From: Sipunculus nudus
Taxonomy: Eukaryota > Annelida > Sipuncula > Golfingiida > Sipunculidae
Direction: 5' to 3'
DNA length: 64,000 bases
NCBI GenBank assembly: GCA_026874595.1
Contig: CM049310.1
Coordinates: 22,914,058 to 22,978,057 of the forward strand
Positions 1-11,900 of the stretch are shown here, piece by piece (position 1 is the first letter of the stretch; every line of letters begins with the position of its first letter). The notes below the pieces were generated by a model. The model worked only from the letters and a program-made list of their open reading frames with translations. It had not been told where the DNA came from and ran no database searches. The translations under genes were made by a program, and so were the position numbers.

Positions 1-471
1 GTAAATGATATACTATCTACTACAAAAGAAATTCTTTTATATTCAGCAGCAGTAGCATTTAAACCGCTCTTGAATTTAATAAAAAAATAAACAAGATGTA
101 ATCGTGACATAGTCGCAAACCCTGTTCAGCAGACAGCTATAAATGATAAAATAGCATTCTCATATCTGGGAGAACGGGCAATATTAGGTAGAGCTTATAA
201 AATGGGGACATTTTCTAAGTTTTGTCATTGGTCCTCCTGGGTTGGGCCCCTATTTTTCCTAAACCGTGGGTTTGCCCACGGAAGGGGAATGGGACTGGCC
301 ATGAATTCCATACGGCACTTTAAGCTCCACTTATTTATTTGTATGTGTGTTTTAGCTGTGTGTGTTAGCTTTTCAAGATGTCGATTAGTATTACGATCAG
401 ACAAACAGACAGAGAGTGAGATAAATTTAATATGGAGGGCAATTATTCTTTGACAAAACATCGAAACCTAC
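1..471. other. Intergenic, no gene seen
   Basis: No reading frame here resembles a known protein and none has splice sites that would join it to a neighbour. It lies downstream, on the minus strand, of the broken SLC22 exon that ends at 472. Confidence 0.5.
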
Positions 472-855
472 CTCACTGCTGACTATGCATGGAAACAAAC
501 CCCATTATGGCCAAACACCCACGATGAACATTCCTCGGTGGTTGTATTTTGGAGGTAAGATCCAATCAAGCTGAGTAATTCGCTGTCTGTGCAGCTCGAG
601 CAGTCCAAGTCGTACATTAAACAAGAATCATACTTATGTTCATCCATGGGGATGGACATAAACCGCTGCTGCTCACGAGAGAACTTGAGCAGACGATCCA
701 GGTTGCACCAATTAATGATCTTGCTTGTTGGTCAAAACGTTCACAGCGGCAATCTGCTATCCATGCAATACAGTCAACGGGGCAACCAGACAGCAGATAC
801 AGAACTGGTAACAGCCAAAGTATCCAATGAGGTAGAATATTTTCTCATACTCCAT
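472..855 (-). pseudogene. Broken first exon of an SLC22-type transporter
   Basis: Read on the minus strand from an ATG at 855, this stretch aligns along its length with the first coding exon of the SLC22 gene at 24537-24911. It starts MEYEKIFYLIGYFGCYQF, against [18 protein letters not shown] in the other copy. Later matching blocks include DRLL, REQQR, YDSC, YDLD and SYLQNT. The frame is broken: an in-frame TAG lies about 30 codons in, and a 4-base insertion near 709-716 (TTAA within the segment coding for DHWC) shifts the frame. A further TAG is met near 485. A donor-like GTAGGT follows at the same relative place as in the intact copy. The rest of this paralogue would lie left of the window. 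I infer a dead tandem SLC22 duplicate; a surviving gene with a different start is possible but less likely. Confidence 0.75.
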
Positions 856-2093
856 GTACAGGCAGTACTAATGATTATTACGACAATTAACTGAATAGGC
901 GTCGATAACGCCTTTTCTTTGTCTGAACAATTTCAGTATCACTCGTGTATGGATTCCTGGAAATTTGTTTTTATTGGTGCAATTATTTGGGTGATAAATG
1001 ATTATGAGAGGCATACTTGATTTATGGTTGATTAATCGACCATCGTGTGACCCTTTGTGACCTTTGTACTCTGCGCATAAAAAAAGTTTATATCAGTATT
1101 CAGCTAACAAAAACAATAAAACTGGATCATTCAAATTTAATTTATACCAGAAAACCAATGCAGGAGAATGATCTCTAACATGCAATATGGAAATATAGGA
1201 GCAATCTTAACAAGACTGGACCTTTTTTGCATGCATGCATACTAGTACATTACTCGTACATTTGTTATGACAACGATAAATTAACCTTGGTGATGTTTCA
1301 TGACAAATTCAAACTAGGCAGGAAGACCTTTCGTCGAGGTCATATATATGAGATATCTCACTGTTGAAATATTGATATATAAATTTCGCGTGCAGCTAAT
1401 GTGCGCGTATATTTCGGGAGACAACCATAATACGCAAAACTAATCAAAGATTGAACAACACACAAACAGACAAAGAAACTCGAAGGTTACATAACCCTAC
1501 TAGAATTTATTATATAATAATTAGCCTTTCATTCTATTGCTTCTGATATCACGCCCTCTCTCCAGATCTATACGTATTCCTATAATAATTAATATATTGT
1601 ATGCATGTTTTGCATGTTTAGCAGAATTAGTGTTTGTGCTAGTCAGCAATAAATTTGTAATTAACTTTGCAGTTAGGCAAGACCGATAACAGGTCGTCGG
1701 CCTGATATACTTTAATTTGCTGAAACATCTACAAAGGCCTTCTTAACCTCTGGACAGGAGTTCTTGGTAGTGATAACGAGGCTGACTGGTTTATGTAGTC
1801 ATGTGCTTGGCCTGTGAAAAGTATATCCAACAGTCAGAAATTCGGAAGCTTTGTCCGCCAAGATTCTTGCGTCCGTTGAACAATTCTTTTTATCTTGTGA
1901 TTTTCGTATTTTAGTACTTTTAAATATTTAATCATAATCATAATAATCATAATCATAGTAATAATGATAATAAAATAATAATAATAATAAAATTATTATA
2001 ATTGATGTACTTACGTTCATTTTATAGGAAGTATGCACATTGTTGTTTTATCATTTTATGCAATATTTAATCTCATTGAATAATAATTAGTAT
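856..2093. other. Non-coding, no gene seen
   Basis: AT-rich sequence with short ATA/ATT-rich stretches (around 1925-2000). No supported exon, RNA gene or element end was found. It would be the upstream region of the broken SLC22 copy. Confidence 0.4.

Positions 2094-2095
<2 letters not shown>

Positions 2096-2150
<55 letters not shown>
2096..2150. repeat. (TA)n microsatellite
   Basis: An uninterrupted AT/TA run of about 55 bases. It creates a spurious Ile-Tyr reading frame on the minus strand. Confidence 0.95.
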
Positions 2151-2151
<1 letters not shown>

Positions 2152-2153
<2 letters not shown>

Positions 2154-3539
2154 TTCTGTTTTTGCTTTTTTGCGGGAAAATATTGAGATATATGAGTTAT
2201 TCCGGTGAGTCGTAAAATGCAAACTAATAAACGCACACCACACGGTTCTGAACCGCGCTCTCTCAGTGAAAATAAAGAAGCCAAAGCTTTTGTTTTAGAT
2301 ATTTAAAGTATTTTATTTTTAAATTTTAAGTTCTGAAAATAATTTATTCTTATTCATGACAATTCGAACATATGTGTTTTGCCACCGTGAACGGTTTTAT
2401 TTTCATAATAGTATTTTTAGAAGATTTTTTATTTTCTGAGCAGTTTTTACCTCAGACCAACTTTATTTTCAGATCAGTTATATTTTCCGGAGTGCCCTAT
2501 AGTATTATTTCTGGTCGGTGTTCCCATGGCCAAATAGAAAAATCTTTCTGACCCAATGTTAATTTGCATAAATAAGGTCAGATATGCTTCATTTCACATT
2601 TATATGGCAACATACAAACTATATATATAAAAAAAAAGAAAGAAAAATAAACCACCAGGATATACTCCTAAACTTTATTGATTGTAATGTCTCAGCTGTC
2701 GTCTTGGGTACATTCATTGAACAATTCTTTGTTTAAAAATTATGGTGCTTTCTTATATATGTGTAAGGGCCACTCGAAAATTCAAAACTGGTTTCGATTC
2801 CGAGAAACCGTTCTCTTTATAATAGCAAAACCAAAACTTCGCTAAAACCGTCTACTTGATAATTATACTGGCATGATGGCGGCATTAGGCCCAAGTAATG
2901 CAATTTTGTTATTTATTTCATCAATTGATAGTGCTGATGCCTGTTAGAGTTAAATAAGAAATTATTGAGGTAGTATTCCCTACTTTAGCCATGTATAGTT
3001 AAAGATTAGACACACGTAACCTTTATGTGCGTGTCGATTGACAGTCTATTTTCATCACAATTACAATGTAAATGGGACATTCATATTCAATAATGCTCCG
3101 ACTAGGTTTCAAAGTGCCCAGGTATGGATATAAAACTTAATGGTATTTTCATCATTAATGCATTTAATCATATATTAAATAATTTACGATGTTATCATAA
3201 TTTGTATATATTAAAGCCGAAACCGTCAACTTAAAAATACAAGGCGAAACCATACAAAACTGGTTTTCCTGTAACCGAAACTGGTTTCGTATTTCGAATG
3301 AATGGGGCTCAATAGCTTTTATACCAGCGACATCTGTTGGTGACGATTGATACCGGGTGGTCGAGTCAGTTATATCGACAAAGGGAGCTCGTTTTTATTA
3401 TGTCTTAAAAGGTGATACCAAACAAAATTATCAATATTTTTTTCGAGATTCTTTTTCAGTCTCTTGTAAGAGTCTCGTTTTAATATAAAAAACTCGTCTT
3501 CTGAACCGAACACATCAAATGACGTGCCGTGCAACGTTA
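2152..3539. other. Non-coding, no gene seen
   Basis: No coding exon found. Short repeats related to AACCGTNTT/GGTTTCG (for example 2789-2850 and 3215-3300) suggest a degenerate interspersed repeat, but I cannot define its ends. Confidence 0.35.
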
Positions 3540-4800
3540 ACGGATCGTGCGAAAGTGAAAGTACAGTGCCAACGTTGTCAGAAACGTGAGAGTACAGATC
3601 AAAGGTGGCAGAAACATGAGAGTACAGGATCAAGGGTGGCTGAAACGTGAGAGTACAGGGTCAAAGGTGGCAGAAACGTGAGAGTTTAGGATCAAAGGTA
3701 GCAGAAACGTGGGAGTACAGGGTCAAAGGTGGCAGAAACGTAAGAGCACAGGGTCAAAGGTGGCAGAAACGTGAGAGTACAGGGTTAAAGGTGGCAGAAT
3801 AGTGAGATTACAGGGTCAAAATTGACAGAAACGTGAGAGTACAGGATCAAAGGTGGCAGAAATGTGAGAGTACAGGGTCAAAGGTGGTAGAGACGTAAGA
3901 GTACAGGATCAAAGTTGGCAGAAACGTTAAGGGTACAGGGTTAAAGGGGGCAGAATAGTGAGATTACAGTGTCAAAATTGACAGAAACGTGAGAGTACAG
4001 GATCAAAGGTGGCAGAACGTGAGAGTACAGGGTTAAAGGTGGCAGAAACGTGAGAGTACAGGATCAAAGGTGTCAGAAACGTTTACAGAAACGTGAAAGA
4101 ACAGTGTCAACGGCGGAAGATATGTGAAAGTAAAGGATCAACGTTTGTAGAAACGTGAAAGAGCAGTGTCAACGGGGGAAGATATGTGGAAGTAAAGGAT
4201 CAAAAGTGGCAGAAACGTGAAAGCACATTGTCAGCGGCGGAAGATATGTGAAAGTTAAGGATGAGCGGTGACAAAAACATGAAAGTAATGTCTAGGGCGA
4301 AAGAAATGTAAAAATAAAACAACTGGGACAGAAACGTGAAAGTGCAGTGTCAACGGCGGAAGATATGTGAACGTAAAGGATCAACTGTGACAGAAACATG
4401 AAAGTAAAGTATAAACGGCGAAGGATATGTGAAAGTAAAAAGGATCAAGGGTAACATGAACATAGGAGTACAGTGTCAATGGCGGAAGATATGCGAAAGT
4501 AAAGGATCAAACGTGGCAGAAACGTGAAAGCACAGGATCAACGCTGAGAGAAACGTGAAAGTACAGCATGAACGGTTGCAGAAACGAGGAAGTACTGATA
4601 CAGTATGATTGGTGCAAGAAACGTGAAAGTGTACTATCAACCACGGTATACATGCGAAAGTAAAGGATCGACGGTGGCAGACATGCGAAAGTACAGGATC
4701 AAAGGTGGCAGAAACGTGAGAGTACAGGATCAAAGGTTGCAGAAACGTGAGAGTGAAATAACAGGGTCTAGAGTGGCAGAAACGTGAAAGTACAGATGAG
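3540..4800. repeat. 31-bp minisatellite, about 40 copies
   Basis: A tandem repeat with a unit close to CAGAAACGTGAGAGTACAGG followed by GTCAAAGGTGG, 31 bases in all. It is fairly regular at 3590-4080 and more diverged (GGAAGATATGTGAAAGTAAA variants) at 4080-4600. Open frames on both strands here are products of the repeat: the minus frame reads repeated SHVSATFDP. Confidence 0.93.
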
Positions 4801-5898
4801 ATATCTGCAGAAAGCGAAAATGCTAAATACAGGTATATTGTGTAGGAATATGGGTTAAAAAGAAGGGGAAATAAAATGGCATGCACTTATGTGAAAACAA
4901 GATATACAAAATACCCTTAAATGATCACTGTATTTCGTCAATAGAGAATTAATAATAACTATGGCAAAATAAGCCACTGATTGGGTCACAGCAGAGGGTA
5001 ATACACATCCTGGAGAGAAATATTGCATCAAAACCAAGTCATATTATGCTGACGTCATTCATTCTTGTCCTGACAATCTCCTTCATTTGCTTCGTTCACC
5101 GATTCTGTCTTTTTCTGGTTTTTGTCTGACCTGTTCATGCAAAGGGGAGTATCCCCAAAAATACCATGATAATATTATGTACTTGGTAATATATAATTCA
5201 ATAGATACACTAGAACAAAATTATTGTATATAAATATGCTGCTTTTATTGCTATCGCCTAAAATAATCCGCATAATTCATCAGTGTTATTCTATTTTTAA
5301 ACACATTATATAAAACACTTTATTAACATTCTTATATATATTCCACGAATAAAAGCATATAAATTACCAAATTTTATACGAATAAAATAAATTACTTCGT
5401 AAAATAATACCTTCGGAAAATGGAGAATTTAATATTCTTGATTGTAATTATCAATTAACGGACGACAAACACACGGACGGATCTCCTGAAGTGACCAATC
5501 GAAATAAAAATCGGAACGCGAAATATGTTAAGCCGAGGTTCGACTGCCCGACTTTTTCTGTACCGATCTCCTGAGCAGAGGTACAAAAAATCTGGTGGAT
5601 CAATTCCTTTCATATACAAAGATGAAAGAGTCTGGCATGTCAGACATTGTCCGAAATTCAAAGGGCCCGACGAACAACATGTTCGTGAGCTCACAAAGCA
5701 ATTCTTTCATCAAACACATTACCATCCATAACTTTTACGTTACCTTGCGTATTGGTCGGTAAACTAACCAAACAATGTGACAACCAAATCGCAATTGACT
5801 TACCTCAAATTCCGACCTGCCGATTTTAGAGAAATGCTTTTGATTCCGTCAATATCGGGCAGTGGGTCCATGCAATCAACGAGATCATCAAATATAAC
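4801..5898. other. 3' flank of the SLC22 gene, no clear exon
   Basis: This would hold the 3' UTR or a further terminal exon of the SLC22 gene, because exon 9 can be read either into a TAA stop or through a GTAAGT donor. TTTATT (AATAAA on the minus strand) occurs near 5236 and 5319, but neither is close enough to the stop to be assigned. The 68-codon plus-strand frame at 5525-5731 has no recognisable similarity. Confidence 0.35.
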
Positions 5899-6042
5899 TT
5901 ACTCTGTATCGAACTGGCCAGCCTTTTCGATAGTTTCCGGGATCTTGCGGTGGAGGCTTTCCGGCAACATGAAGGTCAACAGTCCAGAGACGCCGGCCAA
6001 TATCCCAATTACAACATCAGGTAGGGGTGCCAACACGTCGCG
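5899..6042 (-). CDS. SLC22 gene, exon 9 (C-terminal)
   Basis: The acceptor TTGTTCACAG is followed in phase 0 by the last membrane helix ([20 protein letters not shown]) and the cytoplasmic tail with the family sequence [13 protein letters not shown]. The frame reaches a TAA at 5899-5901 just after FDTE. A consensus donor GTAAGT overlaps this stop (5897-5902), so the protein may instead continue into a short tenth exon that I could not place. Confidence 0.8.
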   Translation of the reverse strand, partial: RDVLAPLPDVVIGILAGVSGLLTFMLPESLHRKIPETIEKAGQFDTE

Positions 6043-8773
6043 CTGTGAACAATTAGTGTCATTAGTTAAAGTGACAAAAAGCCCAAAGGAGTTCAGCTTA
6101 CCTTTTTTTAACCGCGTGCCCTTATATAAAACCAGCTTGTACACCGTATAGGGTGTCATTTCGTTGTTAAGGTGTTGAACGAAGTGGTAGTCCTCGGATT
6201 AATCCATGTCAGAGCGTCAAGTTAAAAAAATGAATAAAGGGGCATCTTCCGATATTCGACTTCTATTAACTGATGTTGATAGCTTGAATCTTTTTAAAAA
6301 AATAGGTCAGAAACGCCGATTACACCGAACACATGCAGGCTGATTGTTTATATCCACAAGAGGGACCCGTCAAAATAATCCAACACAGAACTTCTGGCAG
6401 CATGTCTGATGTACCAGAGTTTATTAAATGGCATGTTGCAACAACTGATCTTTTAGCTCATACGGGCGTTATTAAACCTTTCGTAGCAGGAATTTCCTCA
6501 GTTCATTAGTATGTACACAGAGTAAATAAAAAAATCACATAAATTCTACAGATAAGGCAGACGAATAGCTAGCTTTAAATCTGGATAAACTTCAGCTCAA
6601 CGTCTTGATTTTTATACCGTATAAGATTAAAAACCCAGAAAACTAAACAATATCAAATCATTCTTTTCGTACGGTGTCCTTGATCTGTATTCAACTGAAA
6701 GCGCTCCCGATACGCCCTGCATGGGCCTATTATTCCAAAAGGTATACGCAAAATGTTTCCAGATGCGCGTATGTGCGTATATATATGCTGAAAAATCGCC
6801 TGTATATGATTTATAACTTTAGCGTTACCATGTGTCCGTCAGCGTATGTGCATATATGCTGAAAAATCGCCCCTATACGATTTACAACACTTGAGTGTTC
6901 CCATGTGCCCGTCAGCGTATGTGACCGATTTTCAAATATAGGGTCTGTCGAACCCAGGAGGTTTGAATAAAATGACGTCAATTTAGTGCCTTTACTGCCA
7001 GATCGACTGTATACTGTATACATGTGACGTGGAGTGGAAAGTAAAACATTGCCGGTTTCGTATCCTGCGGAACCTGTCGGACGTGCTTCCGCCGGTCAGA
7101 CGGGCTTCCGCCGGTCATACAGCCTTCCGCCCGTCAGACGGGCTTCCGCCAGACAAACTATAAAAGGGGGCGATTGGAAGTGCCTGGGTCAGATCGTCTA
7201 TACGTCTCAGCGTGTGCACATCGCCAAAACAGCTCAATCCAACACATGAATCGCAGCGAGACAACAGCGATTAGCGTCTGTACCTCTCACCAAGTGCAGC
7301 GAGATCCCATGACCAGTCAGCTTAATAATGTGTAAACTTTTAAAGCTAGTACTGGTAGTATATATAGGCTCTATTCTTCAGGCCTGGTCCCACAGGAAAG
7401 TGTCACATAATATTTAATTTTGATAAGTTATTTCTATAATTTTACTTTTTTGGCTATGAAGTACTGCAAACGTTATAAAACAGTGTATGCTTTAATAATC
7501 AACTTCTAATTTTAGAACTTTTGTTAGGTGTACAGTTGCCTCACTGTATGGAGCCTTAATCTGTACAATTTACAGCAAATCCTACTGAGTGTATATACGA
7601 AATATCCATTGTGGATAAACCAGTTATGTTATATCTACATTCTAGGAAACTTTCCTATCGTAATATTTCAAATTGCTCTAGTTCTTATCTAAAATTTTAT
7701 CTCTCATAAGTGTTAAACTTTAATTACGTTCTTCCTACGAGGTCCTATATAGAGTAATAAAATAGTCCTCTCAGGTTCATCCCGTTGGACCCTCCCCTTT
7801 CAAAAATCGTGTATCCACCCTTGCGGTATCCGGAAACACAGCTTAATATGCAATGATCAGTGATCCCCTCAGCTATTGTGCACTTCGTTTGTTAAGCTTT
7901 TATACCGAGGTTCTGACTATTCAAAATACGAGCGGCCCTTTCTGATTGGTCTGATGTGATAAGACTGATGATTGGCCTAATGTTATAGGACTGATGATTA
8001 GCCTAATGTTATAGGACTGATGATTGGCCTATTGTTATGCGACTGGATTACGTACCATCGGCCCTCCGACGAAGGCCACGCCCATCCCGCCAAGCATCAT
8101 CATGGCAGTCCCCGAGCTCACACCTTCGTTACGTATCACGGTGGGCATCAGCTCCGCACTGAATATAGTCATGGTAATGGCGGCCTTACCGACCATGCGC
8201 GTCGTGATCATTAACCAAGATAAGGCTGCAAGAAGGCACAAATTATTCTACATGCTGATGATATACAATTATACACTCATGTCCAAAACTCATCCAGGGG
8301 AATGTCCTCTGATGTATATGAAACACCAGTAGCGTGCACATTGTTTTATATGTACAGAGATTTTGATTATTTTGTTTTAATGTTGATAAAATGATAATTA
8401 CCCAATCTACTTTTTAGAATGTAAGTGACACGTCTGACAAAACCAGGCAAATGTTCATGCGCAAGTCCTGAACGTGGCATAATGCAAGTGAGAACAGCGT
8501 TCAGACTGTAGGACTTAATTGTATATTGTATATAGAATCGCATGCAATTCATAAGTTTTCCTTCAAAGTTCAGCAAATGTAATCTGTCCTACACAATACA
8601 GAAAATGACAACAGGCCCTCATAAATAGGTCTACCCTACAAAAGGCTGGAACAAATTAAACATATTCGATTATAAAGATATATATGAACATATTTGGTGT
8701 TTTAAAAGAAATTAAAATGAAATTCAGGGGCGGATCCAGGATTTTGCAAGAGGGGGGGCTAGTAGACACTTTG

Positions 8774-8820
<47 letters not shown>

Positions 8821-8851
8821 TGGCGCAGGCACTTTCCATAAACATTTATCT

Positions 8852-8948
<97 letters not shown>

Positions 8949-11900
8949 CATAGTGTAAACTTCTGATGTTCAAAAGGTATAATCAGTCCATTTTTGGATA
9001 CATTATATACATTTAAGTCACTTTATACCTTTATTCTTTGCTATTTTAAAACAAAAAATTGCCCTTTTTCTATTCAAAAACTTCAGAATAAGTATTTTAA
9101 AAAAATGTTTCAAATCAACGAATCAACCAACGTCGATAATTACATGATAAACCTTGCTTCGCAGAGGAAAAATTAACTCAGCAAATAAAAACTTCTCCGG
9201 AGCAAGCAGTAATAATGGGGAATTCATAGCAAAAGAATAAATGATCTGGACATTATTTTGTTTCCTTCTATCAACCGATTTATAAATAATGTTACATGTA
9301 TCTGTTTGTTATGCTTGGGATATTACATAACTTGGCATGTACTAGGCATTCTAATTCGTGTTAAGCGCAAACCCTGTGCGCTGCTATGGGAACCGCATTG
9401 GATGAACTCTGGCGTTTAGAGTCACGGCGCACGTTGTAGTCTAGAATTTTCGGGTCAGTTCATGCAGTATGGGCACGTGTGTATTTTTGTGTTCTTTGGA
9501 GTGTTCGTGAATATGGAAGTTTCTGGGCTTCGGGTGAAAAAAGCTATAAATACAGGCTATGTTAAGAGCCGGCAGAGAGAAAAATACCAGCGGAAACGAA
9601 AGAGTGTGACTCTCTCGTCGTTATTTTTTTTTGTGGGGGGGGGGGGGGGGGTAATTCCAATAACTGCAGAACTTACAGATCTTCAACGGATTTTATACGG
9701 ACTTTATATACGGATTCGCTCATTATCTAATCTCAAATAATTGATCAGTCATAAAATAAAGACACAACTACATATCTTTAAGTGCATTAAACATCATTGA
9801 AAAAGGCAAACGAATACATCATGATTGAATATTATTCTTTAACTACTCTTTGAGGTATTACTCACCAGCGTTTATTTTGAATAACTGGTATAGCTTAAAT
9901 TACTTATCCATGTTTGCATTCGCTTCATTATTCTATAACTTGCTTTAATACGTTCAAAAGTCAGATCTCTTTTATAAATACGTCTGAATTTTAAAATGCA
10001 TTTCTATTCCTATTATAAAGAAAGGTGGTTAAGGCTTGCTTTTTTTAACGCTTAATCATGTTCATAAGCAAGATGTGTAAGCCAAAGGACAGCTGGAACA
10101 TTGCACGAGAAATGCTTGAGGGAGCCATGGTTGATAGATCATGTAGATAGAAATTTTTAACGTCTAAAACCATTGTTGTAAAATGTCCAATAAATTATAT
10201 TAAAATACAACAAGGACCTTGGGCCACAATGGTCCCCGGCCACCTGTTTAACTATGAAAGTGTGGCATCAGTGATGGTGCGGGACGGACGGACGGATGGA
10301 AGGACAGACGGACGAAACGACGGAGGGACTGACAGACGCGGACCATTTTAGTAGACCTCTTCTCTAGGTGGGGGAATAAAAAGATGCCTGATACTGGTGC
10401 AGACATGCGTTTCTCCTAACGATTCCTGGGGTTTTCAACCTTTGTTTTTCAGTTGAAAGGAAGATTTTATTTGTATGATGGCAACTGGAAATAATGTAAA
10501 GAAAATCTCCTCTGATAAAAAATGATAACCATGTTTCAACCCGGGGGGGGGGGGCTTCAGCCCCCAAAGCTCCCCCTCTGGATCCGCCACTGAAATTAAA
10601 ACAATCTACGGCCACATATTCGTGTAAAATAGAAGCATTTATTATTGCGCACTTAGGCCAAAATAAATAAAAGGTATGGTTCTCAGGCATCGCCCGCGTC
10701 AATTTTAACCCCCCGCATCAAAAATTTTTATTTTGATTTTTATCTTTCAAGAAGATAAATAATACAATTTATGTAGTGTTTAGAAAAAAAATTGTTGTTT
10801 TCATGCATTTTCCTGATTATATGACATTTTTATCGAAACATCCAAAAAAGGTCAAAAATAAAATACCGCCCGCCCGCACTGATTTCTGAAAAAAAGTGCC
10901 TGAGAACCATACCTTATTTTTTTTTTGGCCTTACGTGTTTACAATCAGCGAGATTTGACAGGTACTTACACGTTTTTCCAATCAGCGGGATTTGAATAAG
11001 GCTTGCCACAGCTCCGATCCAAAGAAGTACAGCTAAAGTACCTCTACGTCCGGTAACGTTCAGTCCCACGGCACAGACTACCATGGCGGGAATTTTTACA
11101 GCGCCGGAAATCAAAGAGTTGAGGAACAGATTTCCTGAGAGTTGTCCCAGGTTCAAGCTCAGGCCGAAATACAGGAGACCACACGAGAACCTGGAGTAAT
11201 GTAAACGCCCGTATAATGATGGGCTGGATATTTGTGAATAATATGTAGGTGTCAGGGTATATTTAAGAAAATTTTAGAACTGCACAAAATTATAATCAAG
11301 CTTTCCCGTCAGCATTTAAAATGAGTTGTACATATAGGTCCCACCTATATACTGAAGGCCAAGGAACCAGGATTATCAGGAACAGAGGCCTTTAATTTTA
11401 AGTTACCGGTTTATGTTGATTTTATATAAAATGCATATTTATATTATACGAATATCATTAATGAATTCAAGATAAAATCATGACAACATATGTATAATTA
11501 TATTACAGAAATAAAATAGAACATTTCCAAATTCAAACCAGAGTCTTGATATGAAAATTCAGTTATTACTTCATAGGTATAAGAAAATAAAGACAAAAAA
11601 GGTATATGGTTCTCAGGCACTTTTATCAGAAATCAGTGCGGGCGGGCGATATTTTATTTTTTAAATTTTTTTGTATGTTTCGATAAAAATATCATATGAT
11701 CATAGGAAAAGCATGAAAATAACAGACCTTTATTGTTAAATGGTAAAAGGACTACATAACAAAGGAAATCTTATCAATATTGTAGTATTTTATCTTCTTG
11801 AAAGATGAAAATCAAAATCAAACTTTTTGATGTGGGGGAGGGGGGGGGGGGTTAAAATTGACGCGGGCGGTGCCTGAGAACCTTAACTTTTATTTATTTA

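Noticed and set aside
3540-4886. Possible CRISPR-like array or repetitive protein gene in the 31-bp repeats
   Set aside because: The units are contiguous with no unique spacers, and the frames (SHVSATFDP repeats) follow the DNA repeat; it is a minisatellite in animal DNA.
5525-5731. 68-codon plus-strand frame beginning MLSRGSTARLFLYRS
   Set aside because: No recognisable domain, no splice context, and it lies antisense in the 3' flank of the SLC22 gene.
8684-8953. Open frame with long Ile-Tyr and Ser-Leu runs
   Set aside because: It is only the translation of TA and CT microsatellites.
10364-10702. Gly/Pro-rich frame ([16 protein letters not shown])
   Set aside because: It arises from the GGATCC/poly-G repeat and the end of a MITE, not a gene.
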